Origin: Pseudisothecium myosuroides
Lineage: Eukaryota; Streptophyta; Bryopsida; Hypnales; Lembophyllaceae
Assembly (NCBI GenBank): GCA_951799445.1
Contig: OX637287.1
Location: forward strand, 45,289,724 to 45,353,723
Reading direction: 5' to 3'
DNA length: 64,000 bases
The notes under the pieces are model-generated. The model saw nothing but the letters and a program-made list of their open reading frames with translations, was not told the DNA's origin and made no database searches. The position numbers and the translations under genes are program-made. Every line of letters begins with the position of its first letter. Position 1 is the stretch's first letter. Positions 12,756 through 23,539 of this stretch are shown here, one piece after another.

Positions 12756-13550
12756 TTAAGTCAGTAACTGAATTTCAAAATTGCAGGTATCGTCATCGAC
12801 GTAAAACTCGCCCCACTCTCCGCCAACGCCTTTGTTGACGCAGTTGTCGGGGCGATCGAAGGGCTGTCCATTCACAGTGGCTGGAGTGTTCCGGCACGCC
12901 GTGTTCCAGTCGCCCTGGATGTCGAACAGACGCGAGTACCACTTGCGCTTGCCAAATCGTACGCACTCGGCCCTGGTGAAGCTGCCCCACGTCACGCCCA
13001 CCAGTGAAGACTGGTCATTGCAGGTAGCGTCATCGACGTAAAACTCGCCCCACTCTCCGCCAACGCCTTTGTTGACGCAGTTGTCGGGGCGATCGAAGTG
13101 CTGTCCGTTCACAGTGGCTGGAGTGTTCCGGCATGCCGTGTTCCAATCGCCCTGGATGTCGAACAGACGCGAGTACCACTTGCGCTTGCCAAATCGTACG
13201 CACTCGGCCCTGGTGAAGCTGCCCCACGTCACGCCCACCAGTGAAGACTGGTCATTGCAGGTAGCGTCATCGACCCAAAACTCGCCCCATTCCCCGCCAA
13301 CGCCTTTGTTGACACAGTTGGTGGGGCTGCTGAAGAACTGTCCGTTCACAGTGGCTGGAGTGTTCCGGCACGCCGTGTTCCAGTCGCCCTGGATATCGAA
13401 CAGACGCGAATACCACTTGCGCTTGTGAAATTGCATGCACTCGGCTCTGGTGAAGCTGCCCCACGTCACGCCCACCACGCTTTGCACGATCATGAGCAGC
13501 ACCAGCGCTCGCAACAGCCAGGAAGCCCATTTCATCCCCGTGGCCGCCAT
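12756..13550 (-). CDS. Secreted Cys/Trp-rich protein with three tandem domains (gene A)
   Basis: 264 residues. The ATG at 13550 is chosen over one 20 codons upstream because the sequence from MAATGMKWAS onward is shared by all four copies. Residues 1-27 form a signal peptide with hydrophobic core (LLRALVLLMIVQSVVG), predicting secretion. Three domains of exactly 79 residues follow (28-106, 107-185, 186-264). Each carries four cysteines (38, 61, 79, 98 in domain 1) and the pattern WG-x-F, KW, DIQGDWN, TPATVNGQ, CVNKG and GEWGEF. Domains 2 and 3 are almost identical in DNA, pointing to a recent duplication. There is no intron or transmembrane segment. Four cysteines per domain suggest two disulfides. 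Function is unknown to me; a carbohydrate-binding or defence role is only a guess. Confidence 0.85.
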   Translation of the reverse strand: MAATGMKWASWLLRALVLLMIVQSVVGVTWGSFTRAECMQFHKRKWYSRLFDIQGDWNTACRNTPATVNGQFFSSPTNCVNKGVGGEWGEFWVDDATCNDQSSLVGVTWGSFTRAECVRFGKRKWYSRLFDIQGDWNTACRNTPATVNGQHFDRPDNCVNKGVGGEWGEFYVDDATCNDQSSLVGVTWGSFTRAECVRFGKRKWYSRLFDIQGDWNTACRNTPATVNGQPFDRPDNCVNKGVGGEWGEFYVDDDTCNFEIQLLT

Positions 13551-13701
13551 GCTGTTTGAAGACCGTACCAATCGACGCTGGCGGAAGCTAAACAATAATA
13601 TGCACAGCAATTATTCAGTTAGTGATCGACAGGAACTGAAGATTGCAGGCAGCAAGCTGTGATATATGGAACTGCTGTGAAGGATGAGACGGAGTGGGGA
13701 T

Positions 13702-13709
13702 CATATATA
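13702..13709 (-). promoter_or_regulatory. TATA box of gene A
   Basis: TATATATG on the minus strand, about 150 bp before the ATG. It aligns with the TATA boxes of B and D and is followed by the same conserved leader (ATCCTTCACAGCAGTTCC). A partial version of the upstream palindrome of B and D lies at about 13766-13779. Confidence 0.65.
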
Positions 13710-14039
13710 CTGACTGAGCCGTTTCCGTTCAGCTCAAGCGAGTCCTGTAGGTCGCGATCCAGTGATCGACTCGGGTGACTCGGCCATGACGACGAAGCTA
13801 GAATGAGTGCGTCAGGGCGGCTTCAGGATAATGGGGCGCTTTAGGCTTCAGGATCGCTATGTCCTTCTCTCTAGATATTCAGTTGTTTGTAAAAGTAATG
13901 CTGCATGCACTCAGTTGCACATGGGATATGGTAATGTTAAGTGTGTGAAGACTAGCATCTGAGTTGCATCACTACCACCGGAGACTTGATAGATATTGCA
14001 TGAAATCGATCCATCAGGATGAATAATATCAAATTGCTG

Positions 14040-14360
14040 GAAGCGATGACTTGAAGTCGGGACACCTTTAGCAGGTAGTGGCGACCTTGGGCGCCATTGC
14101 CGGAAGAATGGCCGGGTAAGTGCCTTCCCAATGTTGAACATTTTCTTTTTTTATAAAACCGAAAGAACCTGGCCAATCTCGCAAAGAAACGAAGGACATC
14201 CAGCCCATGAGCAAACCATACAACGAACATTGCACATGACAGTGGACAATATGTGAGAAGGCGATGGAGCTGAAGGCAATGGACAGTCGCATCAAAGGGT
14301 TGCCCAGTCATTCTGCCGGCGATGCCCTCAAGGTCGCCGTTGCTACAGTCTACCCCGGCT
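14040..14360. mobile_element. Possible inverted-repeat element upstream of gene A
   Basis: The left part (GTGGCGACCTTGGGCGCC, then GGAAGAATGG near 14080-14110) and the right part (CATTCTGCCGGCGATGCC, then AAGGTCGCC near 14309-14340) are inverted copies. One arm also occurs upstream of gene B at about 34365-34425. Boundaries uncertain. Confidence 0.4.
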
Positions 14361-14719
14361 TTACCTTGTTATGTATTGACAATCATACAGGTCCATTCTT
14401 TCTTGTGGGTGTAACACTGACAATACAAATCATTTCCAAGCATTTTAGAATCCTAGTTGTGTTTCCTTTTAAAAAAATGAGAAACAAGGGCATCTGCCAA
14501 GGCATGTGCTGCTGTTGCAAGGACACGGCAAGTCAAGGCCAAACAGAGTCTGCGTTCCTAAATACAAGAAAAAACATTGCTTACTTACAGTGTGTGAAAC
14601 TTGGATTGATTGACGAAAATGTTAATACCCTAACCGAGCTTCACTGTTTCAAATCACATGTTGAGATTTCTCAAAGTAGTGAGCCCTGCTGCATGAATGA
14701 GAAAGGGTAACACACCAAT

Positions 14720-14935
14720 GCTTGAAAATGATTTGTCACAGCTTGAATCCTTTCTTGAATTCTTATATATTTTTGCTTATATCTTTACAATTTATATATT
14801 ATTTACCTCAATTTCATCCAATTCATCATACATAAAGTGTAGTTTCTAAAAAGTCAAGCATTGGTTTCAATTGAATGAATGAGAAGTTCTTGTTTCATTG
14901 TCCCGATTTTGGACGTTGGAGTGCTAAGCTGTTAA
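14720..14935. repeat. Dispersed repeat shared with 46730-46985
   Basis: CTTGAATCCTTTCTTGAA through AAAGTCAAGCATTGGT and on to a GGAGTGCTAAG tail occurs in the same orientation at 46765-46972. It belongs to the upstream part of block A. Confidence 0.65.
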
Positions 14936-15440
14936 TCATGGATCAAAATGTTAACAACTCCTTTGATGGCTAGGATTCTAGACCCTATCCCATGAGGTCT
15001 GGATTGAGTGTGGAATTGCAAAATAAAGCAATATTTCCTGTCAGCCAGAATTGTGGCTGCCGGCCGGCAACAGGCGCAAAGGAGGAAAGCTCCAATTCTC
15101 ACAAAGAACCAGTCCATAGTCCATACAGTTGAAACTTCGACAGTGGAAAGTAGAATATTGGTAGTGAGAAAATGCTTACAAAAAAATTTCCGCCAAGGGC
15201 TGGTCCCTCTGCTTGTGTGTACTGTTTCCCCTGCAATGGAAGTGGTCCATGTGTTTCAAGAAAAAAACTAAAAAAACCTCGACAGTGGATTGGTGCCTGC
15301 ACTCACTCTCTCTGCATTCAAACATTAACTTACCAACCAAGTTCTTCAAGCAACCGAACGAATGATAACAACCATTCTCTGTCAAAGACCATACCCTAAA
15401 ACAGTAATGCACAGTCAGCTCAACAAAATAACTAACTTAA

Positions 15441-16365
15441 CCTCTAAAGTCCCATTGTCCCCTCGGGGGACAAAATGGATTTCGGGCAAGCTCCTACGGT
15501 CTCAATATTTGTCATGCTTTTCTGAATTTTTCTGTGAAGATAGAGAATCACAATAGCTTTCCAAAAATGTAATTTTTATTTCAATTGGTGCCCGGGAGCA
15601 AAAGTTATGGCACAAAAACCCCAAATTTTAGTTCGGCGGGCAGAAAAAAGCCCTCACAAAAACTTTAAATTAAAAATTTTAAAAATTTGTTTCATACAGA
15701 TTTTATTTTTATCTACATGGGAAGCTTTGACTCATTCCATTTGGATTTGTTATGCAAAAGTTATGGACAATCTTATTTTTCGGGCAATTAGAGCATCTTC
15801 TTGAAAAAATAACTTGTAGGATTCATTTTTGAACTCAATTTTGACAATTCTTCAAAAAAAAAAGTTTCACAAGGTTAAGATTTCTTGCTAGAACAATCTC
15901 ACCATTGAGATTAGTATATTTCAACTTTATCTTAGAGCTATTAATGATTAAATTTTTACTTAATCTTGAACCTACTTCTACTTAACAATTTTTTAATGAG
16001 TGAAAACTAAGTGTTTCTTTTCTGAATTTTTTTTTCTAGATTCTCAACTCAATTCTTCATCATATAAAATTAGAAATTCAAAATCATTAGAGCAAAAATT
16101 TTAAGTTAAGAAGGTTCGAAGCCAAAAAATGTAGTTGAGCAAGGTGCAAAAAAATTTGATTCCTTCACTTTAAATGCAAATATCTTGCAATCTACACGGT
16201 CAAAGTTTTTGAAATTTCTTCCACACATTCTTACACTAGTCTAGTACAAGATCCTACGGTTTAATATGTAAAAAACACATAAATTTTATTTTTTTGCTTT
16301 TTGCTATAGAAATGGCAGTTTTCATAGTGTTTTTCGATGGAAAAATGGCCTTGGGACTTTAGGGG
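15441..16365. mobile_element. TTAA-family transposon (copy 4, subtype 1)
   Basis: Perfect TTAA flanks (15437-15440, 16366-16369). Left end CCTCTAAAGTCCCATTGTCC with a CCCCTCGGGGGAC palindrome just inside; right end GGCCTTGGGACTTTAGGGG. 925 bp. Shares its interior with copies at 26477, 45413 and 49342. No gene. Confidence 0.85.
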
Positions 16366-16837
16366 TTAACTTACATGTTCAGTTCCAACAAAGAAGTAAA
16401 GTACCTTACCTGTTGAATGTCTTTGTTCCAGCAAAGAATGTATAACCTAATGCCAGCACAATGAATTTAACTAATGAGAAAGGAATTATAAAAAACTTTT
16501 TCTTTTTTTAAACAAATGAAACGAGATTTCATTGCCATAAAATAATACATACCAACCAGCCACTTTTATAAGCACTTTTATAAACCCAAGAGATAAGTAT
16601 GGGAGAAAGTGCAATCTATCGGGCCTCCAATTAACTTACAGGACCCCATGCTGGACTGACTCAATTTCACCCAAAGCATTTTTGGATCCATGCTTTCTAC
16701 TGTTATTAGTACGCGATTTCAAGGTCTCAGGACCGACTACCTGGACCCTCCTTCGAGGCTTTGAGGCTCCTCACTCGGTAGATCATTTCGATTTCTTGAA
16801 ATAGCATGGTCTTCATTCAACATAGGTGGCCTTTGGA

Positions 16838-17098
16838 GAGGGCATGTTAGCATGAGCAGTAGAGCACGTGAGTATAGAATCTATGAGTCCATGAGCCTAG
16901 GAGTCTATGTTGTAGACACCTTCTATAATTATAAGTGTCAAACTTATAGGTACCTATATTATAGACTCTTTTCATGTTATAGTGTACCTATGTTATAGGT
17001 ATATGTGTTATAAACACCAAATGGTTGTAGGTACATTCCTAAAACTAGGTTTAAGGTTCATAGGCATATATCTTTGCGCTCACATGCTAGTATCGTTG
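16838..17098. mobile_element. CAACGGTGCTAG-family MITE with 9-bp target duplication (copy 1)
   Basis: The right end reads GCTCACATGCTAGTATCGTTG; the left end is a decayed complement (GGCATGTTAGCATGAGC). Flanked by GCCTTTGGA (16829-16837) and GCCCTTGGA (17099-17107), a 9-bp duplication with one change. The interior is a run of short imperfect palindromes around ACCTATATTATAG and ACCTATGTTATAGGT. Nine-base duplications are typical of Mutator-like elements, although their ends usually begin with G. Confidence 0.75.
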
Positions 17099-17239
17099 GC
17101 CCTTGGACTTCATTTAGAGAGCCCGTTGATATGTCCTTTTAAACACTCCGGGCTCGCTGCGCAATTGAAAGCGTAATTTGCAGCTTGTCAGTAACCTCAA
17201 TAGGATAGCAATATTTGGTCTAATTTTGATTGTATCTGG

Positions 17240-17461
17240 CTCTAGTCTCATTTTCTCGCATGCAAGAACGGAGCTCATATCCTCTAGAGCTAGAGGGCCC
17301 TTCTCTCTACTCGTTGTTGTAGTTTTGTTTTGTTATGTCTTTCTCTATTTGTGCTCCCTTCTCTTCTTAGTCTAGCCCTTGGCTTGGTTGTTTTGTATTC
17401 TATTTAATCTTAATGCAATGGTTCCTCCATTTGTTCCAAAATAAACAAATAAATAAATAAG
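17240..17461 (+). mobile_element. Non-LTR-like 3' tail (copy 1)
   Basis: A pyrimidine-rich tract after AGAGGGCCCTTCTCTCT, then TTAATGCAATGGTTCCTCCA, ends in an A-rich tail (AAATAAACAAATAAATAAAT). The same layout recurs at 54820-55000. This resembles the 3' end of a plant LINE or SINE; no reverse transcriptase is present. Confidence 0.5.
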
Positions 17462-17520
17462 CACTTGATTGTGCATCTAGATTACTGACAACTACTATGG
17501 TGTTAGGACGTCATGTATTA

Positions 17521-17670
17521 GGGCCTATTTACACCAAAACACTTTGAATTGGAGCCCAAAGAAATGGAGTGTTTTGATTGGAAGATAGCTATGGATCCAA
17601 AGCAAAGACCCAATCAAAACACTCCATTTCTTAGGGCTCCAACCCAAAAAAATTTAGTGTAAACAGGCCC
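17521..17670. mobile_element. Tourist-like hairpin MITE
   Basis: 150 bp that folds almost completely on itself: GGGCCTATTTACACCAAAAC at the left and the complement ending GTAAACAGGCCC at the right. Flanked by TTA on both sides (17518-17520, 17671-17673). GGGCCTGTTTA-type ends plus TTA fit PIF/Harbinger-derived MITEs. Confidence 0.85.
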
Positions 17671-17740
17671 TTAGTATGGTTGTTGTGACTTTGATCATGT
17701 GTGGTAGAAAGAAATTTTAGTTTTTCAATAGTAACTTTAA

Positions 17741-18837
17741 TCCCTAAAGGGCCAGCATGCATTTTATGGCAACATAGAAATTTTGGGTAGGCTAGTATTA
17801 ATGAGGATTTGCATATTTTAGGCTAAAATTTTAATGGAAGGTAGGACCAAGGAACATCTTTCATATGCACTAAATTTCATGACATTTGGAAATATGAGTC
17901 AAAAGTTATGGCCTAATTTGTTATTTTTTTGTAAATGGGCAGTCTAGGCAAATTTTAAAAAATCACTTTTTTCAAAAATAAAAATTTATTTTCTAGAATT
18001 GTATGTACATGGAAAGTTTTGAAACATTCCATTTTGATCAATGAGATGAAAATTATAATGATTTTTTGTTTGCGGGCAATTATGGATTCTCTTTTCTAAA
18101 ATTAAACTTTGAAGTTTTTTATCAAATTCAATTTTCAATATTTTTTGAAAATAATAAAATAATATGGTATAGATTATATATTACAACATTGCAACCATTG
18201 GAATTGGCATTTTTCAATTCCATAACTAATTCTTAACAATTCTGAATTTTGAATCATTCTCTACTTCTTTCTACTTACTATTTTTTTCCTATATGTTGTA
18301 CAATTCCAAATGATGTGAAATTTTTCAAGCATATAGCCAACTTGTCTAGCTAGAAAAAGGAATACAAAGAAGCACCACCATTTTGGACATTTTTCCATAG
18401 AAAAGTGAGCTTGTGAAGTGCAGCTGCCCTGTTTTTCGCAGGGCCCAAAAAATGATTTCAGTGAATTTGAATGCTTCTACATTAAAGGGGATTCGGGGGG
18501 TCTTGGAGGGCAGCAAGTTCCCCTGCATTTCCAAACTGCAAGAACGCTGCGGGAACGCGTTGTAGCGGCTGGTTGATGTGGCAGAACGACTACCACGTCA
18601 TTTTTGAAAAAATAAATTAAAAAAATAGCTCAGAGATCCCCTAAAGCATCTAATGATCTTGCAATCCACATGGTGGACATTTCTGAAAATTTTACCATGT
18701 GTTTTCAAGTCAGCATACTACAAGATCCTATGCTTACATGTTTCAAAAAAAGTTTTTTTTCAAAAATTTGGTAATTGTACTAAAAATGGTAGTTTGGGAG
18801 TATTTTTGGTGAAAACATAGTCATGGAATTTTAGGGA
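17741..18837. mobile_element. TTAA-family transposon (copy 5, subtype 2) with an internal insert
   Basis: TTAA at 17737-17740, then TCCCTAAAGGGCCAGCATGC. Right end ACATAGTCATGGAATTTTAGGGA followed by TTCA. It is 1097 bp because about 150 bp of GC-richer DNA (about 18482-18640, between AAAGGGGATTCGGGG and GATCCCCTAAAG) is present where other copies run straight through. Confidence 0.8.
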
Positions 18838-18955
18838 TTCATAATTTTAAAGTATTATTAGTGTCATGCACATGTTGTTTGGGAATCTACATAAGGTTAC
18901 TAGTGGTTTGTTTATCTTTGTCATTATACATCTATACACCAACATTATGTATTAA

Positions 18956-19566
18956 TCCTTAAAGGACGGACCTATGACCATGATTGATTTCAAGCCTCAC
19001 TACCCATTACTCAATTTGCTGCCATTTTGCAATTAGATATGTACAAAAAAAATTATATTTATATTTCAAAGATGAAATTACATGTCTTCTTTACTTCTTA
19101 ATTTTTTTAGATTTTTTTGTAGAAGATTTTTTTTTTGAAATTTTTTGAAGAAAAAGTGAAGAAAAAGTACATCAAATAGAAAATGATTTCAAAAAATCTG
19201 AAAATTTCACCATGTGTGTATATTACAATGAAAAACATCATAGTATAAACTCAATTTCCATGTCATTCTACAATTAGAATTTAAGAGATATTGAAAATAC
19301 ATCCAAAGTTCAAATTGCAATAAAATAGTCAATATTAGGAATTTTTTCAAAAATCAAATTAGAGTAGAAACTAGAGTAAATGACCTTCATTTTGTTAGTT
19401 GGGCTCAAACTTAAAAAATATCATTTTTGTGGAAAATTTTTAGATTTAGAGCAAAGAGCAACAACTTTCCAAAATACACTACTTGTTTTGAGTATGTTTT
19501 GAGTAGTGATAACTTGCACTATCCCCTCAAAAACACCAACCACAAATTGCTCAAAAGCTAAGGGTA
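18956..19566. mobile_element. TTAA-family fragment (subtype 3)
   Basis: TTAA at 18952-18955, then TCCTTAAAGGACGGACC. The interior 19120-19480 reappears at 33290-33650. The right end is tentative (AAGCTAAGGGT near 19558-19568). Related left ends are at 27663 and 52367. Confidence 0.5.
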
Positions 19567-19569
19567 GGT

Positions 19570-20988
19570 TGGAAGAGGGATAAATTGAAAATGAGAGGTC
19601 TAATTAGGCAAGTCTATGGTATTAATTACATGTACATGTACGAATGTGGATACAATTATGTGTGCATGTATGGATGAGGATGCATAAGGATACATATATT
19701 AGTATAGAAATCGACAAATCAACATGCAAATATAAATATAGATATGGTTGTTGAAACAAGTACAAATTATCCCATATTTTTTGGTAACAACCTAAATTAA
19801 TATCAAAATTTGAATTCCTAAATCTAAAAAAATAAAATGAAAGAATTGGACAAGGATATCTGGCTTCAAATATTTGGGCTTTTGTGGGGAGTGTATGGGC
19901 ATTCAATTACCCACCCTTGGTAATTACACAAATACAACCACGTTCCAATCTAATATGAAATTTTATGCTGAGTGGATGCTTAGGTATTTCCCATTGTGCC
20001 TTCCAAGCAATGGATCTATTCTAAGTTCCACCATGTCCTAAGCTTGCAAAAAAACCAACAAAAGACGAAAGTAACCCAACTTGGCTAATTAATAAGGCTA
20101 AACAAGGCTATGGTGATTCTAAGGACAAGTGTATATAGTCTTTTTTTATCCCTTCTAAGTGAGAAATGATCAGCTCATGCCATTTCTAAAAATATAAATT
20201 TCGTTGAAATTAGACATTCCTAGAGAAAGTTATGAATGAATGAAGTTTGGCCCTTAGAAGGGCACTCTAAATTTCATCCATCCTTTTCTAATGACTCCTA
20301 GTTCCAAATTGACTGGGTATTTTTTCTAAGAGTTTGTGTTAGCATTTATTTGATTTGTGATGGTCAAAGTCTACTTGGTTCCATCCAATTTGTGTTTAAA
20401 ACTTCATCCCTCCATATCTTCCAGGTTTTTAAGTTTCCTTTAAGGTTTAATCTCGTTTTGATCTTCTCTAAGTTTCTTCTAAGAGGTTCTAAATCTAAGT
20501 TTGTTATTGGATTATCTTGAGAGTTTTTAGTTCATCCTCTAATTCACCCTAAGGCGTGTAACTACTTCTAATCAATTGCTATTTTTAGACTTCTAATATG
20601 TGTTCATTAAAAAGCTTGATTTTAGTGATCTAACTTGCTAAATTACTTCAAGTTTGGGCTTTTCTAGAGTAGAAATTATCTATGGATGAAGTTTGACCGC
20701 TATGCGATACATCAAACTTCATCCGCTAATTATTCTTGACCTCTAATTCAACATTCACTCCTAATTTCACTTTTAGACTTCAGATTTATACTACTACTAA
20801 ATTTCCAATTTTTATCTTGATTGAATGATTTTGGCTAATCCTCATCCGTTTTGTTCCCAAACCTCATCCAGGACTAACTCCTTGGGCCACCCCGGCTCCT
20901 TTGGTCACCTCAACACCTCGAACTGCCCAGGCTTCTCGGTTGACCCCTGGTTCTTGCCTAGGGGCCCGATTTCTGGTTGGTTTGGTTT
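19570..20988. other. Gene-free stretch with a GC-rich patch
   Basis: Degenerate GGATAC-type low-complexity sequence lies at 19620-19750. A GC-rich patch at 20860-20985 (GGGCCACCCCGGCTCC) stands out from its 30% GC surroundings. A 64-codon frame over it is not recognisable. Confidence 0.4.
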
Positions 20989-21174
20989 AGCTTGCTTCAA
21001 AATCATTGGGATGGTCTAACTTACTTGAAAATCAATTGGGATAATCTAGGCTTGCTAAAAAATTAATTAGAATGGTTTGGGCATATTAAAAATCAACTGG
21101 GATTTTCTAGTTTGTTTAAAAAAAAAATTCAAGTGGGATGTTCTAGCTTACTTAAAAATCAACTAGGGTGCTCT
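20989..21174. repeat. Tandem array, ~30-bp unit, six copies
   Basis: Six degenerate units around GCTTACTTAAAAATCAACTG followed by GGGATGGTCT. The array starts directly after the GC-rich patch. Confidence 0.7.
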
Positions 21175-21284
21175 GGGCTTGGTCTAAAACTATGTGGATG
21201 TTTGAAAACTAGCTGAAATCTAATATTGTGGATATTTGGAAACTAAGCTAAAACTTAGTAATGAAGGAGTAAAAGATCAACTTC

Positions 21285-21650
21285 AAAATTTTGTCAAAAT
21301 CTCAATTCTCTAAAACTCCTAAGGTCAAAGCTTCACCGTCTATGGAAATTTTGCTAAAATATCAAACTTTCTAAAACTCCTAAGGTCAATGCTTTGTCGT
21401 CTATGGGAATTTTGCCAAAATATCAAACTCTCTAAAATTCCTAAAGCCAAAGCTCCACCATCTATGGGAATTTTGCTAAAATATCAAACTCTGTAAGACT
21501 CCTAAGGTCAAAGCTTCACCGTCTATGGGAATTTTGTCAAATATCAAATTCTCTAAAACTCCTAAGGTCAAAGCTTTGCCGTCTATGGGAATTTTGTCAA
21601 AATATCAAACTCTCTAAAACTTTCAACTAAGGTCAAAGCTTTGCCGCCTT
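21285..21650. repeat. Tandem array, 61-bp unit, six copies
   Basis: Unit starts at 21310, 21371, 21432, 21493, 21553 and 21614. Each unit runs CTAAAACTCCTAAGGTCAAA, then GCTTCACCGTCTATGGGAAT, then TTTGCCAAAATATCAAACTC. The unit length is not a multiple of three and units contain stops, so it is not a coding repeat. Confidence 0.9.
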
Positions 21651-21855
21651 GAAAGACAAGGAAGACCCTACAAGTCTTAGTAAAAAATAAGAATATTTAG
21701 GCAAGAATTAGTACAACTACGTGTTAGAGCAAAACGTATTTTATTATAAAAAGACCACTTCCAAAATTATGACTAGAGGTCTCCCTAAGTGACATTGCCA
21801 AGGTATGGAGGGAGAAGTCTCTAGGATTAGTGCAAAAATACAAGAGCACAATAAC

Positions 21856-22072
21856 ATTAGAAGAAGTTTCAGCCTTCAAAGAGGCCGTTAACAGATGATT
21901 TTTGGCACCCTTGTGGTGCAATTACAGAAACATTTTAAAAAAAAATTAAAAATCTGACGTAGTGCCACATCAGCATCCAAAATCAAATAATTTTTTATTT
22001 GAATTTTTTTTGCAATTGCACCCGGAGGGGTCAAAACTCGCGGTCCCTTTGGGGGCTGAAATTTCTTGTAAT
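21856..22072. mobile_element. ATTAGAGAAA-end MITE (copy 2)
   Basis: Ends ATTAGAAGAAGTTTCAGCC and GGGGGCTGAAATTTCTTGTAAT are inverted copies. The interior contains CTGACGTAGTGCCACATCAG. Closely related to 37389-37638. Confidence 0.7.
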
Positions 22073-22079
22073 ACTTAAC

Positions 22080-23535
22080 CAACCTACACCTAAAAGAACT
22101 CGACTCTAACAAGTGACTAGTACAAAATCACAATGACAAGTGGAAGAGAATACACCAAAACGGAAAGGAACTCTAAAGCCATCACAAAGTTTGGAAAACC
22201 AATACAAGTTGAATCCAACAGACCCAAGATAATAATAAGGGGGTACTTTGGGAGGGAAACAGATGCCCTTTATTACTCTTCTGAGGGCACCTACCTCCTC
22301 TCATTTTTCCTACAAGTAACCCTATTACTTATGATTTGCATCCTAATCTTCTATGATTTTCACTTTCTACATTGGTCCCAAATTCTAACTTTTGTAAAAA
22401 GACTCCAAATCACAAATGAATTGCGCCATTGGCTTCAAAAGGCCATTTTTAGTGTAGAAGACTCTTCCATCTTTTTTTCTATCTCAAAAATCTCATTGAA
22501 ATCTAGTGCCAACTTAACACTAAAAGGGGTAAAAATCCAACTTTTGAAGTTTGACTTTTCTATGAAAAGTAACTAGCCTAGGCTTTTTATTAGGTATACA
22601 GGAATAAAAAAAGACCTAACTTTGATCCTATTCCAATTTCATATGCTTCCGGGACGCTACTCAACTTTGCCGTAATCTTTAAATTTGCCAATAATCGGAG
22701 AATCTTGCTAGTTCGGGTACTTCTAGCTATCAAAATGTCTTGAAACTTGTTGGAGCATTTCATTAACATAAAAAAACCTATTCTAATTTTTAGTGAGATT
22801 TTGCCACAACCTAGATAATTCCTAGGAATTTCTTGCTATAGATTTTAGCAATTGACCGTATGAAAGAGCATATTCTGAAAGTCAAATAATTTTGAAACTT
22901 TTTAATGGGACCTTTCATGGAATTCTACAAAAATATGCAAGCTCATATTTTTACTTTGCTCATTTGAAGGAAGATAAAATCCCACTTCCTCTTTAAAGCA
23001 CTAGTAACTAGAAAATCTTTCACACAAAAGAAAATCTTGGCAAATCAATTTTGCCATCAAGTTCCTAGCATAAATTCAATCCCGGATTGCCATTCTTTGG
23101 CAATCTATTCCTACTACTGCTTCGTCTTAAGTTGAAAATTCATGTAGGCTAACAATTGGAGTTTCCGCTATTTCTTTAGTATAAAGGATTAACTGAAACC
23201 TATCTTTGGGAATCAACCTAAAGATCTCATTGGGGGGTTTTCAGACCAATTTATCTATAATTAGTCTCATGCATGGTAGGTTTAGGCTATTTTGACTAGG
23301 CAATATCATTCAAATCCTTCAATTCCTACTAATTCCGTTTTTAAACCTATTCATAGGTGGATTTGGGGATGATTCTAGGTATAACATTCTATTTTAGACC
23401 AAATGATCTATTGGCATGTAATATACCTTTTTTGGTTTCGCAATTATTTTTTGGGCTTTTTGTATATAATCTTAACTTAATTTGCAAAAAATGAAAGAAA
23501 ACAAGAACTATAAGTTCTAAGCAACGAATTGGGAG
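22080..23535. other. Gene-free stretch with an unrecognised 147-codon frame
   Basis: A frame at 22133-22576 (plus) is the longest outside gene A in this part. It is low in GC, rich in Leu/Ile/Phe/Ser and matches no family I know; I think it is chance. Nothing else recognised. Confidence 0.35.
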
Positions 23536-23539
23536 CTCA

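Larger units (their letters stand above)
8334..15430 (-). repeat. Duplicated block A (gene A with promoter and 3' flank)
   Basis: This block is shared, with interruptions, by the gene B block (inverted, 34.3-38.2 kb), by an orphan copy at 31.7-33.25 kb, and in part by blocks C and D. The distal 3' flank (8334-10492) matches 31840-33180 and, reversed, 36400-38130. The proximal flank (11610-12755) matches 35323-36370 reversed, 40096-40960 and 53430-53660. The far upstream end (15333-15405) matches 34285-34360. Relative to B, block A carries about 1.2 kb extra upstream (14.12-15.33 kb) and three transposon insertions. Confidence 0.75.

Noticed and set aside
12793..13530. Several antisense and shifted frames over gene A
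   Set aside because: They repeat with the 237-bp domain period and are shadows of the GC-rich coding frame.
14264..14710. 148-codon open frame upstream of gene A
   Set aside because: It overlaps a likely inverted-repeat element, and no counterpart is kept upstream of B, C or D.
21285..21650. Regular 61-bp repeats considered as CRISPR
   Set aside because: Whole units repeat head to tail with no unique spacers, and the setting is a eukaryotic nuclear genome.
22133..22576. 147-codon open frame
   Set aside because: AT-rich, hydrophobic and low-complexity, no family resemblance, no promoter or conserved copy elsewhere.
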